Both the position numbers and the translations under genes were made by a program. Positions 11,631 through 22,450 of a DNA stretch of 64,000 nucleotides are shown here, in pieces; position 1 is the first letter of the stretch; every line of letters begins with the position of its first letter. The notes below the pieces were generated by a model. The model ran no database searches. It was not told where the DNA came from and was given only the letters and a program-made list of their open reading frames with translations. Source of the stretch: Rhyzopertha dominica (Eukaryota > Arthropoda > Insecta > Coleoptera > Bostrichidae); NCBI GenBank assembly GCA_025024175.1, contig QCXZ01000003.1, positions 40,200,257-40,264,256 on the forward strand. Direction: 5' to 3'.

Positions 11631-12028
11631 CCTGTGCTTCTCTCTTGGTGCGGTGTGATACCTTTTCCTTCCAACCGTCTCAGTTCCGTTAGGGAAGTAG
11701 TTTTCTAGGTTGATAACTTTCGTTTTGGGACTGACAATCGGGGTGCTTTGCAAACTTCTATAGTGAAGCAGGGGATGAGCCGGAGACAACGCGGTGAAGA
11801 GTGTAGCTGGGGCGATTCCGGCAGCGGTGGAACATCGGGAATGTCGTCTTCGGGAGCCGACGAGCATCGCAGGGAAGCATAGTTGGGAGCTGCATAGTAG
11901 TCTGACATGAGGGGGGAGCGGTATTGTTCGAAAGAAGGTGTGCTGTCTGCGACGGTGAGTTCCGGAGCGGTTGATGTTGGATTTGTGCTCTGAGCTGCGT
12001 TGTTGCTGGAGAAGCTCATCAGAAGATC
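11631..12028 (-). CDS. Ddr: Ddr exon 8: cytoplasmic juxtamembrane region, contains one frameshift
   Basis: The exon encodes a Ser/Pro/Tyr-rich cytosolic linker. It begins DLLMSFSSNNAAQ and carries YRSPLMSDYYAAPNYASL and IPDVPPLPESP in frame one. In the frame shifted by one base it continues with STPIVSPKTKVINLENYFP and RYHTAPREKHR up to the donor AGG|GTAAGA. Tyr-containing motifs here are typical of DDR adaptor-docking regions. The frame change lies between about 11765 and 11830. The exon length of 398 bp is one base short of (or two beyond) a whole number of codons, although both ends are phase 0. Either an assembly indel or a damaged allele would explain it. Confidence 0.82.
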
Positions 12029-12346
12029 CTGTTGGTGCAAGTGTAACACTTATATATTCGTACGTAGTTTTAATCAGAATATATAGGGAAAGTAAAACAC
12101 ATAAGCAGAGTAGTAAGTACCTTCCGTCTCAAACGGTTACTGCTTAATACAAGATTATCTACTAGTAATATTGTTTTCAAATGTCAAGTTAATTATATTA
12201 TTGCAATCTGCTTTACTCCGAGGGTAAGAAACAAAAAAAAATGTCATTCTTTCAACTTAAATTGTGACTGACGTATTGTTATCGTTTATTTGAAATATTA
12301 CATATTATTTACTGCAAAAGATATAAAAGTGAATATAATATCTCAC

Positions 12347-12522
12347 CTTCATGTTTATTTTGACACCAAACGGATTCTTAAAGAACGCTGGCGATCCTTG
12401 AAACTTATGTCGTTTACTTAACACCAGTACCACAACGAATACTATAAGTAGCAGAAGCATAACTGCTGTTAGTACGCCAATTACTATTTCCACATAACTA
12501 TTGTCTCCCTTTCTAGCTGCAA
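12347..12522 (-). CDS. Ddr: Ddr exon 7: transmembrane helix and start of cytoplasmic region
   Basis: The exon encodes a 25-30 residue hydrophobic helix (IVIGVLTAVMLLLLIVFVVV followed by LVL). A basic stop-transfer SKRHK and a cytoplasmic stretch containing FFKNPFGVKINMK come next. It places the C-terminal side in the cytosol. The acceptor is CTTCACAG|TTGCAG and the donor is AAG|GTGAGA. Phase runs from 1 in to 0 out. The frame is open. Confidence 0.9.
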
Positions 12523-12578
12523 CTGTGAAGATTCTTATTTAATGGGTGCCACGTGATTAATATAACAAAGTAAATTAC

Positions 12579-12677
12579 TTGTTTCAAATTTTTCTTCCTT
12601 CTTGTCCATGTTGACTACCAATTCGTTACCTTCTGCTTCGGAAATTTCCTCCTCAGTAATATTTAAGGCGACTGGAA
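12579..12677 (-). CDS. Ddr: Ddr exon 6: extracellular juxtamembrane segment
   Basis: This short 99-bp exon encodes PVALNITEEEISEAEG and NELVVNMDKKEEKFET, an acidic linker before the membrane. NIT is a possible N-glycosylation site. The acceptor TTTTTCAG|TT and donor ACAA|GTAATT keep phase 1 on both sides, which fits exons 5 and 7. Such linkers are poorly conserved, so assignment rests on position, phase and splice sites. Confidence 0.82.
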
Positions 12678-12844
12678 CTGAAAAACAAAGCAAATATATT
12701 AAAGTATAGTGTACCGCCGTTCTATATTTGTAAATGGTTATTTTTTGGACCTATCCCAGTGTGCAATAGGGATTTATAATAAACAACTTATTAAAATAGA
12801 AGTTACATTCGTGAGGTACTACTAATGCGGAAGATTTTTCAGTT

Positions 12845-13085
12845 ACAGTGACAGGTAAAAAAATTGTTTTAGTCAACCGGTTTCCTTGTATATTACAGAA
12901 CATCTTCAGGACACTGAGACACTCATTTTAGTTTAATAAATTTGGATGACACGCACATACGCTCGATGGCAGTTTTGCATTGCCATGTGCATGTATGTGC
13001 TTGTCATCCAAATTAATTAAATTAAAATGTGTTTCAGTGTCCTGAACATATCTGTAATATACGAATTTCTCCTCCCCTGTAAATG
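12845..13085. repeat. Foldback (MITE-like) element in the Ddr intron
   Basis: The left arm (about 12845-12965) and right arm (about 12990-13085) are inverted copies. Shared blocks include TATATTACAGA, TTCAGGACACTGA, and AATTTGGATGACA followed by GCACATAC. The loop is about 25 bp around ATTGCCATGTGC. Nearly the whole unit can form one hairpin. Confidence 0.7.
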
Positions 13086-13323
13086 GATTATCTCCCACAT
13101 CACAATAAACAACTTAATTGCGCTGCAAAATTGCAATAGAACAGACAAAACCTCGATTTATAATTTTATTTTCATGCCGTGCTTTTATTTTTTTTAAATT
13201 TTCTTCGCTTGTATTTTTANTTGCTGATTCCTGGTGTGCCGTGTTTTCCTTATAATAAGCGGTTTTAAGTTTTGCAAAGGTTTCGGCTACTATGTTAACG
13301 GATTGGCCCCAAATCAAATTCTA

Positions 13324-13512
13324 TCCCGATTGATGTTCAGAATTCGATGCCAATTCTGATTCTGAATCCGAACCCCTCACCGACTAAGGTTCCAGTTCTT
13401 AAATTAATTTTAGTTCTGAATCCGAATCCGAACCCGATTCCGGTTTCTGAACCCTGTTTCGATAATGGCTCCGAATCAAAATCAAATTTCAATCCGATTT
13501 CGACTCAGTTCC
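13324..13512. repeat. Low-complexity run of CCGAAT/CCGATT hexamers
   Basis: It is an imperfect array of CCGAATCCGAAC-like hexamers interspersed with TTCCGATT. The apparent Asn-Pro-rich peptide from 13347 is a by-product of the repeat. Confidence 0.7.
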
Positions 13513-13559
13513 ACATTCCGGAACATCATCGATTCAAATTTATCGCCATAAGTTTTTTG

Positions 13560-14891
13560 TGAAGCAAAGTTTAAGGATTATAATCTTATCCTTATCCTAC
13601 TTAACCTTATCCTACTTTCGCCAACTTGCCCATTTTCGTAGGACTCCTGCATCATTAACTTTTAGTTTCAAGGGGTGGTGATTTTAATCTGTAAAGCGAG
13701 ATACGTTTATTCAAAATGGCACAGTAGAGTGCGGTGTTTATTGTCAAAAAAGATAAATTCGAAAAAATCATCAATTTTTTTCCGGCACGGCGGCTTGTAG
13801 GAAAGTTTGTGTGTTCGGTATTTTTCAGCAGTTATTTGGTTTTGTAAGCTGCTTCTCTTGGTGAGGATCTATTACACGAACGGATCGTCGTATCACTTTT
13901 TTGGGACATCNTTCCGAGCAGCTGACGAGTCACTATCTGACTTTTCCAGCCTTAGATTTTAGTGTTTTNGTATGTAGTTATCACTNCTTCCCCCTTTTGA
14001 AGCAATTTCGAATTGATAGTCTAAGAAACACGGGAGGGNACGCTGCTGTGATTGTGGTGGCCTTTCATTGTCAGTCACCAATTTTCGACTTCTACCGTTT
14101 ACGTTTTGGATTTTTTCAGTTGTCTATACTTAGTGTTCTTTTTTCTTCTTAAGCAAGTACAAAGAATAATCATATCTGGGTTTGATTGTATAAACCGCGC
14201 TTAGGTAGTAGTGTTTGAATTTTGTCATTTAATGTTTGCTTTGAAAGTATTTTATAATTGTTTTATAAATTTTGAATATTGTAATTGCTTAAGTAAAACT
14301 TCTAAGCATTGCTTTAAAAAGTTACTGGAATTAAACATTGGAGAAATCGATAAACCAGTTTTTTACATATACTTACTTCAGTAGTTTCCATTGAAAAAGG
14401 TGTTGGGGAAAGAAAAGCTTGAATGATAGCTCGAGAAATGGGGTTTCAAATACGTGGCGTCATCCCGGAGAAAGGTTTGGAGTAATAAGCAACTACGATT
14501 AAAGATGAATTTATCTATAATATGACCCATTCCACTGAGCTTACTGGCACGTCAGACAGAGCTAGTCGGCCTTTTATTCATTTATTTCCTATATGGGAGA
14601 TAATTGTTATCATTTGTTTGAGCTGTACACAGGTTTCTCTACTTTTTTTTTGGCTCTAGAAGGGCTAGTTATAACCGATTGCTAACAGTACTTCTATGTT
14701 TGAGATAGTTGCCCTTCATTTAATTAATGTATCTCAGCTGTCTTTAAGGTGGCAAAAATATTATTACTTATTTTCCAGGTGCAATGAAGGGCTAAAGATC
14801 AGTATTCTGAAGGAAATTTCGTATATAAAAGAGTTATTTCAGGCTGTTGCTATATCTAATCGCTCAATTAAAAAGAAACGTTTAAACCTTT
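13560..14891. other. Intronic AT-rich stretch, no gene recognised
   Basis: It contains several single N positions (13911, 13969, 13986, 14039) that mark poor consensus. No coding or repeat family was recognised. Confidence 0.45.
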
Positions 14892-15840
14892 TTTATTACG
14901 CATGCATCATAATCAACAATTATCGCACGCTGCAGCGTATGTAAAATGATGATTATGATGCGCCTACTTTTTTATTACCTAGATATTTACCTACCGTTTA
15001 AATTACTAGGTATACCTTTTGTACCCATATCAAAATGAACGAACACTTTTAAAAACATTTCTTTATTCTAAGTAACTATAATACTCTTATTTGAAATAAA
15101 CATTGATTGTACAATTTGTATTTTTAGATATTTCATTTTATGATTTAAGCCTACTAAAAATAATTACAAAATTGTAAAAGAGAATGTTTAATGTTTAAAA
15201 CATTTTTGAGCTTATGATGCATTCGTAATAAAAAATAGCGTATGATACGCGTGTATAAGAGGGCCTTTAAAGCCCTTGCGACTTACAAAACACTCCGCTG
15301 CGCGTCGTGTTTTGAAATATGTCGCGCGTGCTTTAAAGGCCCTCTTATACACTTGTATCATAATATACTATTTTATTACGCATGCATCATAATCAACAAT
15401 TATCGCACGCTGCAGCGTGTGTAAAATGATGATTATGATGCGCCTATTTTTTTATTACCTAGATATTTACCTGCCGTTTAAATTACTAGGTATACCTTTT
15501 GTACCCATATCAAAATCAACGAACACTTTTAAAAACAACATTTCTTTATTCTAAGTAACTATAATACTCTTATTTTAAATAAACATTGATTGTACAATTT
15601 GTATTTTTAGATATTTCATTTTATGATTTAAGCCTACTAAAAATAATTACAAAATTGTAAAAGAGAATGTTTAATGTTTTAAAACATTCGTAATAAAAAA
15701 TAGCGTATGATACGCGTGTATAAATAAGAGGCCTTTAAAGCCCTTGCGACTTACAAAACACTCCGCCGCGCGTCGTGTTTTGAAATATGTCGCGCGTGCT
15801 TTAAAGGCCCTCTTATACACTTGTATCATAATATACTATT
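14892..15840. repeat. Tandem dimer of a ~475-bp double-hairpin element
   Basis: Unit 1 (14892-15369) and unit 2 (15370-15840) are near-identical. Each starts with a hairpin: GCATCATAATCA pairs with TGATTATGATGC around GCACGCTGCAGCGT. About 250 bp of AT-rich spacer follows, and each unit ends with a second, longer hairpin. In that hairpin GTGTATAAGAGGGCCTTTAA pairs with the inverse TTAAAGGCCCTCTTATACAC, and an inner GCGAC...GTCGC arm sits around CAAAACAC/GTGTTTTG. No target duplication was identified and no coding capacity is seen. Confidence 0.75.
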
Positions 15841-17683
15841 ACGTAAATCATCTACTGGAAAGGGACGTTTAAGTAGTAAGTAAATACAGTGTTAAGCAAA
15901 CCATTTCCATACTGGTAATGAAAGACTAAATGAGGTACAACTATATTTCTCAAATAAGAAAATGTTAATAAGAAATTTGATAACACCAATATGGATAAGC
16001 CATTAATTTAATTTCAATGCAAATAATTGTTAAATGCTAATTAAATTACTTTACTAGGGCAAAATAGTCAAACGTGCAGTGGGTAAACGTAAAAGATCCT
16101 AAATGAAAGATTAGTATTGTAAGACCATAATCACTATGCATTTATAGATTGTAATTGTCAGCTATATAATAGAGAATTCAGCTCTAATAAGAAAATTGTT
16201 ATAATACGGCTCTAGAAGATAAAGTGTTAACGCATTTTCAATATTGCAATGCGGTGAGATACCAAAGGTATCCGCAATACTGAATTCTCCCTACCATTAC
16301 CTAAATGGAAATCCCTCGGCAGCCAGCACATATTCGTTAAGATTAAACCCTAAAGAGAGCACAAACTAAATTTGCACAGTTTCCATACACCAAGATGAAA
16401 GCCAAGGTAAATAGCCGGTCCGGGCACGGAAACGTATAACATAGGGTTCACTTTCACCCCCTAGTTGTGATATACCACTCGGTGCGTCCCACGGGGCCCG
16501 AATACACACTTTTATTTCACTTCCCTGCCGACAAAACCCCGAAGATATTTCCCTTTGCCCGTTGCCAGCCTGAAATATCACGGTTTCATTTCCTACAATG
16601 CGGTGGATCATTTAAACAGTCGTGGGGGGTTCATTTTGCCAATGGAACTGTAAAAATGAAGTGGTTAAGGAAAATGGGGACGAAACGAGAGTTTTACATG
16701 GAGAACACTTTTTACAATGCAGGTGCAGTTAGGCATATTACGGAGCACTATCCATGTATAAATTTTTATTTAATAAGATCTCACCATGCATTCATGCTTT
16801 TATGCATTCCTCAGTGGAGGTTTGCGGACAGACTAAACAAGAGAAAAGTAAACTTCATGATGGCCAGAAAAGGATATAGTAAATGGTAAATAATTTTTTC
16901 TACAGACAATATCAAAGAACACGGGGTGTTGTCGATTTAGTTTCCTAAGAAGCTTGTTGATAAATATATTGATATCCAGGTAACCCACCCTATATTTTGT
17001 ACTTGTTTGAACATATGAATAAAAAACTATTTACGGGAGATATGCCACTAAATTTAATCTTTCAAATGAGAAGTGGTGGTGATAGTGACAATTGATGCAG
17101 AAGCTGATAATAGAATTAATGACAGAACACACTCACTGAAATTTCACTTGCCTTTTGTTTTCGATATTTCCTCACGATTCAACAACTTTCCTAAAGTACT
17201 TGCTTAAGATTACGACTAGCTAGGATATTTTTTGTATCCAACAAAAACAGCTTTGTTTAACACAACTTAATTAGTTTGCAAAATAATACACAATGGCGTT
17301 CCTTTTAGACTGACTACTTAGTAGAGCTGCTGAGGTTTGTTCTATGACATATGTACTATAATAATGGTGGTTTTATGTAGAAGAACATAGTTGTTATTAT
17401 GACGGCCTCGGCCAGTTAAGATTCGCACTAAGGGATTTTTAAATAAACTAATAGATTTTTGCGACATGGAAGAAGAATATAATTCCTCTAGCAAATTAGA
17501 AGCTCCTGATGTATTATTTCTATTAAACTTCCACTTCTACTAAATACATCAAAAAATTTATGGTCGTGGCACGAAACAAATACATTGAATGTGGTTAATG
17601 AAAGTATGTTGCTATTTTATTCAAAAGCCTTATCACAGCCCTTTTCTCGTGTAAATATAATATATAATATATTAATGTATGTC
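15841..17683. other. Intronic stretch with one GC-richer island
   Basis: It is mostly AT-rich. The part 16360-16640 is clearly GC-richer and non-repetitive. Overlapping open frames on both strands (16366-16611 minus, 16467-16889 plus) have no recognisable domain. I see no splice-bounded exon. Confidence 0.4.
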
Positions 17684-17860
17684 GGTTCTTGCCCGCTAGC
17701 AAAAAGTGCCGTGGGGGCCCGCTGTCAAATTGAAGTATGCAGTTGCATGCCAATTTGTCAGGCTTCCTTTAGGAAGTAGTACCCGTTAAGGCAGCTAGGT
17801 GGCTTTGTCATCATGTCAGTGTAATGCTGACAGATNGCATTGCCATCTAAATTCTTACTA
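17684..17860 (-). repeat. Dispersed ~180-bp repeat, copy 1
   Basis: The reverse complement matches 36694-36885. Shared blocks include CTAGCTGCCTTAA, GGGTACTACTTCCT and GGCACTTTTTGCT. The family is not recognised. Confidence 0.75.
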
Positions 17861-18289
17861 ATCTATAATATAGGTAATAGTGTCAATAACTAACATTACT
17901 TGCATTTAACAGATTATAATAATTATATTATATTCTGATATTACTAAAAGCTTAAGCATGATTGTTAAAGCGGCGCACAGATAAGCTCTTAATATGCATA
18001 AAAATATGACAGTAATCGTTTATCATTTGTTGCACAACGTTATTTTGATAAATTTAGCTCCTAGTACAGTCTTGTGCCGTACTTTTGCTTGTTCTTAAAC
18101 TGTTCCAAGCATACGCGACAGTGAAGCTTTACAAAAACCGCACACCAAAAAACGTATATGCTGGTCAANTGGTAAGTTCTTTATAAAAAAAACTGTTTAC
18201 AGGATTCTTTGCATGCTAGACCAAACACACTCTAAATACACTTGTATAGAATTAAGAGACTGTTGACAACCGTACTGTAGCATCAAAAG
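17861..18289. other. Intronic AT-rich stretch
   Basis: Nothing is recognised here. There is one ambiguous base at 18170. Confidence 0.4.
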
Positions 18290-18910
18290 TTTATTCCGTG
18301 ACTCGGGCGAGAGAACCAAAACGCGTAGAATATTATGAGGCCTACCTTCGGGAAACAGTTCTTCAGATCACGCGAAGAACAGCAGAATAAAGCAAGTTTA
18401 GATGCTAGACGGTCTACATGTTCCTTTTGGGAGAGGCTCATCCACCACTACTCCCAAGAAAGTTGTATGACAAGCATAGGTAAGCAACCCATCTTTAAGT
18501 TAATTTCGATTTCGTCTTCAGCATTGTGTGTAAGTTACAGCAAATGGCTTTTCTCTCTTTTGATTTTAGTCAGGGCCTGTATAATCTGCACTAGTGGCGT
18601 ATCTGCGTACATTGTGTTATGATCTAATTGGGCGAATTGGGATTTAGGTAGATCGTTGGTGTATATTAGGAACAAGAACGAAATGGTTTCAATATCGATC
18701 CTTGGAGAACGCCACCTTCCAAGGTGAGAATATTGTTTATTGAGCTTCATCCTTCGCTGAAACGTATTGGGCTCTACTCGATAAGAAGCAATAGTTTATG
18801 GGTAATCCTCTAAATCGGGCTGGCTCTATTTTAAGTAAGAGATTTTCTTGGTCAACTATATCGATGTTGACTTTTTATCCGTATGTTATAACACGTAAAC
18901 GAATGTGGAT
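18290..18910 (-). pseudogene. Non-LTR retrotransposon reverse transcriptase fragment
   Basis: The minus strand shows, with frameshifts, a DIVDQENLLLK-like stretch and RGLPIN, then RAQYVSAKDEAQ. Further on come FLFLIYTNDLPKSQFAQLD and NTMYADTPLVQ. These follow the KAFDxVxHxxLLxKL, GVPQGSxLGPLLFLIYINDLP and YADDTxL blocks of jockey/R1-like RTs. YADT in place of YADDT marks a lost catalytic Asp or a lost codon. Only part of the RT remains. Confidence 0.72.
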
Positions 18911-19621
18911 AAATTTGACGTTTCAAGGTTGGTGTTCAAGAAGTCATCTGAAGCCATTATTGTTTGAACAGTGCGCCAGGCAATTTTCAAAGGTTGCATT
19001 CATTTGTATCTTTGAATATTACCGACTTTGAAGATTCTAGAAAGAGCACTTTAGTAGCATTCATGCATACACCTTGTACAGAAATATTACGTACTGATCT
19101 GCGTCCTAACAACCTACAAACTAGGCGCTCCGTTAGTGATTATAGAAAAGGTAAATATGGAGAATAAAACTAAAGCAAATTCTAAAAAAAAGTTGCCAAG
19201 TTTTTAAAAATGGCGAATTTTGAAAGAATGAAAATTGTAAATATACACCTCTTAATTAAAGGACTAATCAATTTTAATTTCTGAAAAATATTGAACTCCA
19301 CATGGCCGGCTTTATGAAAATAACAGATGAAACTGATTGTAAACCACGACTATCACGTCTTGTTACAAATTTCAGTCTGCCCCGTGACGTCAAAAATTAT
19401 ATCCGTATTTTGGGTAGCAGTAATACGTTAGGATATGTTAATTACATAAATAAACGTACAAAAAGTAAAGAACTGATTACGGTAGTGATGTGAGGTAATC
19501 AGCCTCACGATGTTGCAAAGCTTGAAGAACAAGCAACAGATTCTGATGCTGTTTGTACACACTCTCAGTTGCATCTCTACCAAAAACCTGCAATGAACTT
19601 GTATTTTCAATTCTTTCTTAC

Positions 19622-19829
19622 CCGAATCAAAGTAGATTTCGCTCAACATGATCCATCTATCGGCGAAAAACAACCGCAGCTTGACGAAGCGGGCTATCCT
19701 GTGAAGAAGATGGATGGACACGTTTCGTGCCTTCTCCAGCACGAGGTCCGGCATGTACGAATACGACAGGATCTTCCCGTTGTAGGCTTGCCCTCCAAGG
19801 CTGAACATCACTTTGGCCCTCGAGAAAAC
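19622..19829 (-). CDS. Ddr: Ddr exon 5: second extracellular domain, C-terminal part
   Basis: The exon encodes VFSRAKVMFSLGGQAYNG, SYSYMPDLVLEKARNVSIHL, HRIARFVKLRLFFADRWIML and SEIYFDSG. The last part corresponds to the FADxWxMxSEIxFxS end of the DDR ectodomain. Asn in NVS is a possible N-glycosylation site. The acceptor is CTTTTTAG|GTTTTC and the donor is TTCGG|GTAAGA. The exon is 208 bp, enters in phase 0 and leaves one base. Confidence 0.93.
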
Positions 19830-20250
19830 CTAAAAAGATGCAAGCCGGATATCGGCAGGATTTACAAAGAGCTCCTTTATATGGAAATTTCTCAATTAGA
19901 AAAGGAGATTGGTGCCAGGGAGAAAAGCAGGTCGGGTTTAAAAATTACCATATCTTCGTGTAACTTCGGAAACGTTATCGAACATAAGAATTTTTAAAAG
20001 TAACGTGGCCGTATTAACTTCTGTCGACTTTCTTTGCATTTTGTCTTTTGTGTGATGCTGTTTAGTAACTAATAGAGAATTTATTGAGGGGGGAGGGGTT
20101 TATAGAGTCCATATTGGGCCATAGAGATGTGCATATGCATGTCCATCACGTGATCAGGCAATCCCGCTGCCTGGTGTACAACCATGCGCCGCAATAAGCA
20201 AGCAATCATACGTGATTTTAAATTAAGCAATTCAAATATATTTTCCGCCT

Positions 20251-22450
20251 GTTGTAACCTTCAAAAATTAGTAGCATGTTCAATAGACATCTAAGACGAA
20301 AACATATTCTCTGTAGTTGTCTATTTGCATAGGCAGCTTATTTTACAATATTTTTGCTTAGTTATAGAGTTTTATAAAACAACATAATGTTACGAGTCCC
20401 TACATTACATGAAAACTAGAACAAGAGACAACGGCATACATTAATTTATTTTTATGCAAGTATTTGATAATTAGCCCCGCAGATAATATATCTTAGCTCT
20501 TAGTTGATAGTAACGAAATACCCAGTTCTGATAGGCTGACTCCTGTAGATGAACTCAATATCCATAAAATAGTTACGCACAATAAACATAAACAACCCCC
20601 AATGTTTGATTGCGTGTTTGAAAAGGTTTTTTCTTTACATCTTATTCCCTCAATACGTAAAAATAGATACGCAATTATTGTTGATTGCAAAAACCTGTAG
20701 GTTGTGTATAACGACTAAACAATGCGAGTTAGAGGAGGGTAGTAGGTACATGGTTATAATTTCATTATTTATTTTCGTCAGGACTGGTTTTGACCTTAAG
20801 CCAACATCAGCTGATTCTACAATTATAAAAATCTGTAATAGTTGCATAATATTTGTGATAAAAGAACTTAATAACGGCAGACATGCCTAAAACTTAACCT
20901 AACCCCAAAATTTGGTGGGCTAAATTAGGAAAATTTCTTAAACAAGGAACTCCGCATACATTATGCCAAGCTGAATAAGAGCTAGTTTGGGCATGTACGA
21001 AAAGAACAGGAGAATCAATAATATTACTTCACTAAGGAAATAACAAAAAAAGAATGCATATAATTTTCATCAAAGGATTATAAATCTATCTAGCCTAACA
21101 TTGTCAACCAAAGAATTAGAGTAACTGAATAAAGGTCCAAAATTCGCTTTTCAAACTAAAGAAGACATTCTTATTAACACAGCCATAAAAGTGGACAGCG
21201 TTTTGTACAGCAGAAATCACATGAATTAACATGTCTGGTTAGAAACGAATTCATTTGCGTTTTAAAGAAGTTCCAGAATCAAAAAGAGGTATGAAAATCT
21301 CCAATAAAAAGAAAAAAGGTGTTGTTTTTGTCAAATCAGGTAAAGGAAACATCAAAGTGATAATTGACAAACCAGAACATGCACAAAAAGGAAGAATTTC
21401 GGGACGAGCAAGGCATAAGCAAAATGAAGAAAAATCCAGTCCAGGCTTATGCATGAAAGACCAAAGCGATAATAAAACGTTGTGAACCTACTCTACAATA
21501 CTTTACACCTAAACATGAACAATGAACACAACGATACTATACGGCTTTCCAAAAAATACACAAGATGGGGGTCTCTTTCAGACCTGACATTAGTTTCTAT
21601 GAAGCCTCTACGAATATAATAGCCAAATGATTATGGAAATCCATCAAAAACGCCACAAATTTTAAAAAGAAAAAATGCAATAGAGGCCTTTCACACATTG
21701 GTTTTTCTACGACCTCTTGTTAAATATAGTTATAAAAAAGAATAGTTATAAAGCCTATATTAAACAAATACTTTTGTGAAAAAGTATTATTCCTCTTGTG
21801 CTTCTTGCATGAATTTGTGAATACTTACAGGTCAATTACCAATCATTAGTGAAATTTTGCGAACTATCTACTTTTAGTTGTTATAATCACCGTTTATTTG
21901 TAATTTGTGTCAAAGTTTAATAAATGAATGTTCCTTTTCACATAGATATGTCACATTTCACACAAATCTGTCACTTTTCACACAGAAATATAACTTATAA
22001 TTGGTGCATAAAATCTTACTTTTAATAGTGGTCGTAGAACTCATGTTTAATGTAAACATATACCAACAAAAAGGCGGGTAACGAATGGACTCCCCTATAA
22101 GACCTTTATTGGTTCAAATTTTCTTGGACCATCTAGAAACACAATTCATAAATATAAACTGCTATAACAACATAAAAACTAAGCGCGTAGTTCCAGTTCC
22201 TAACGTAATATTCTGACAGATAAAATTGTGTTCACTCGTCTTCTGTTTCTGCTAAAAATTTGATGTTTTATTGGACGAAACCCCCTTTATAAATGTAATA
22301 TATAATGAAATGCAATATAATAATATATAATGTAATGTGTAAGTTACGGTAAGAGTATCACAATATTACATAGCTATTACTGATTTTTGTAATCGTAGTC
22401 AGCTGATGATGGCGTAAGGCCGAAACAGGTACTGATGAAAATAAATACTG
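20251..22450 (+). mobile_element. Penelope-like element copy B, ending in a hammerhead ribozyme
   Basis: It shares its left boundary with copy A (GTTGTAACCTTC at 20251 and 3203) and is uninterrupted. The plus strand at 21255-21485 encodes VVFVKSGKGNIKVIIDKPEH, matching the region of Penelope RTs where (A/S)DKGNxxVIMDK is usual. A frameshifted PKIHKMGVSFRPDISF segment follows at about 21545-21640. After it the coding sequence is broken. A well-formed hammerhead sits at 22399-22435. The element lies in the Ddr intron between exons 5 and 4, in antisense orientation to Ddr. Confidence 0.78.
22395..22440 (+). ncRNA. Hammerhead ribozyme at the 3' end of the Penelope-like element
   Basis: The core parts in order are: stem I strand TCAG (22399-22402), CTGATGA (22403-22409), stem II GGC/GCC with a short loop, GAAA (22422-22425), a minimal stem III C-AG-G, T, and the cleavage-site A (22431). 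Stem I partner CTGA (22432-22435) is fully complementary to TCAG. All invariant core bases are present. Hammerheads are known in Penelope-like elements, where they sit in the terminal repeats. Activity is predicted, not shown. Confidence 0.75.

Noticed and set aside
13347..13562. An apparent Pro/Asn-rich peptide
   Set aside because: It is produced by the CCGAAT hexamer repeat, and no start context or continuation exists.
14892..15840. A CRISPR-like or satellite array
   Set aside because: There are only two ~475-bp units with internal hairpins, not short spaced repeats.
16467..16889. A 140-codon plus-strand open frame
   Set aside because: No domain, no codon pattern, overlaps another open frame on the other strand, and lies in a receptor-gene intron. 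Probably chance in a GC-richer patch.
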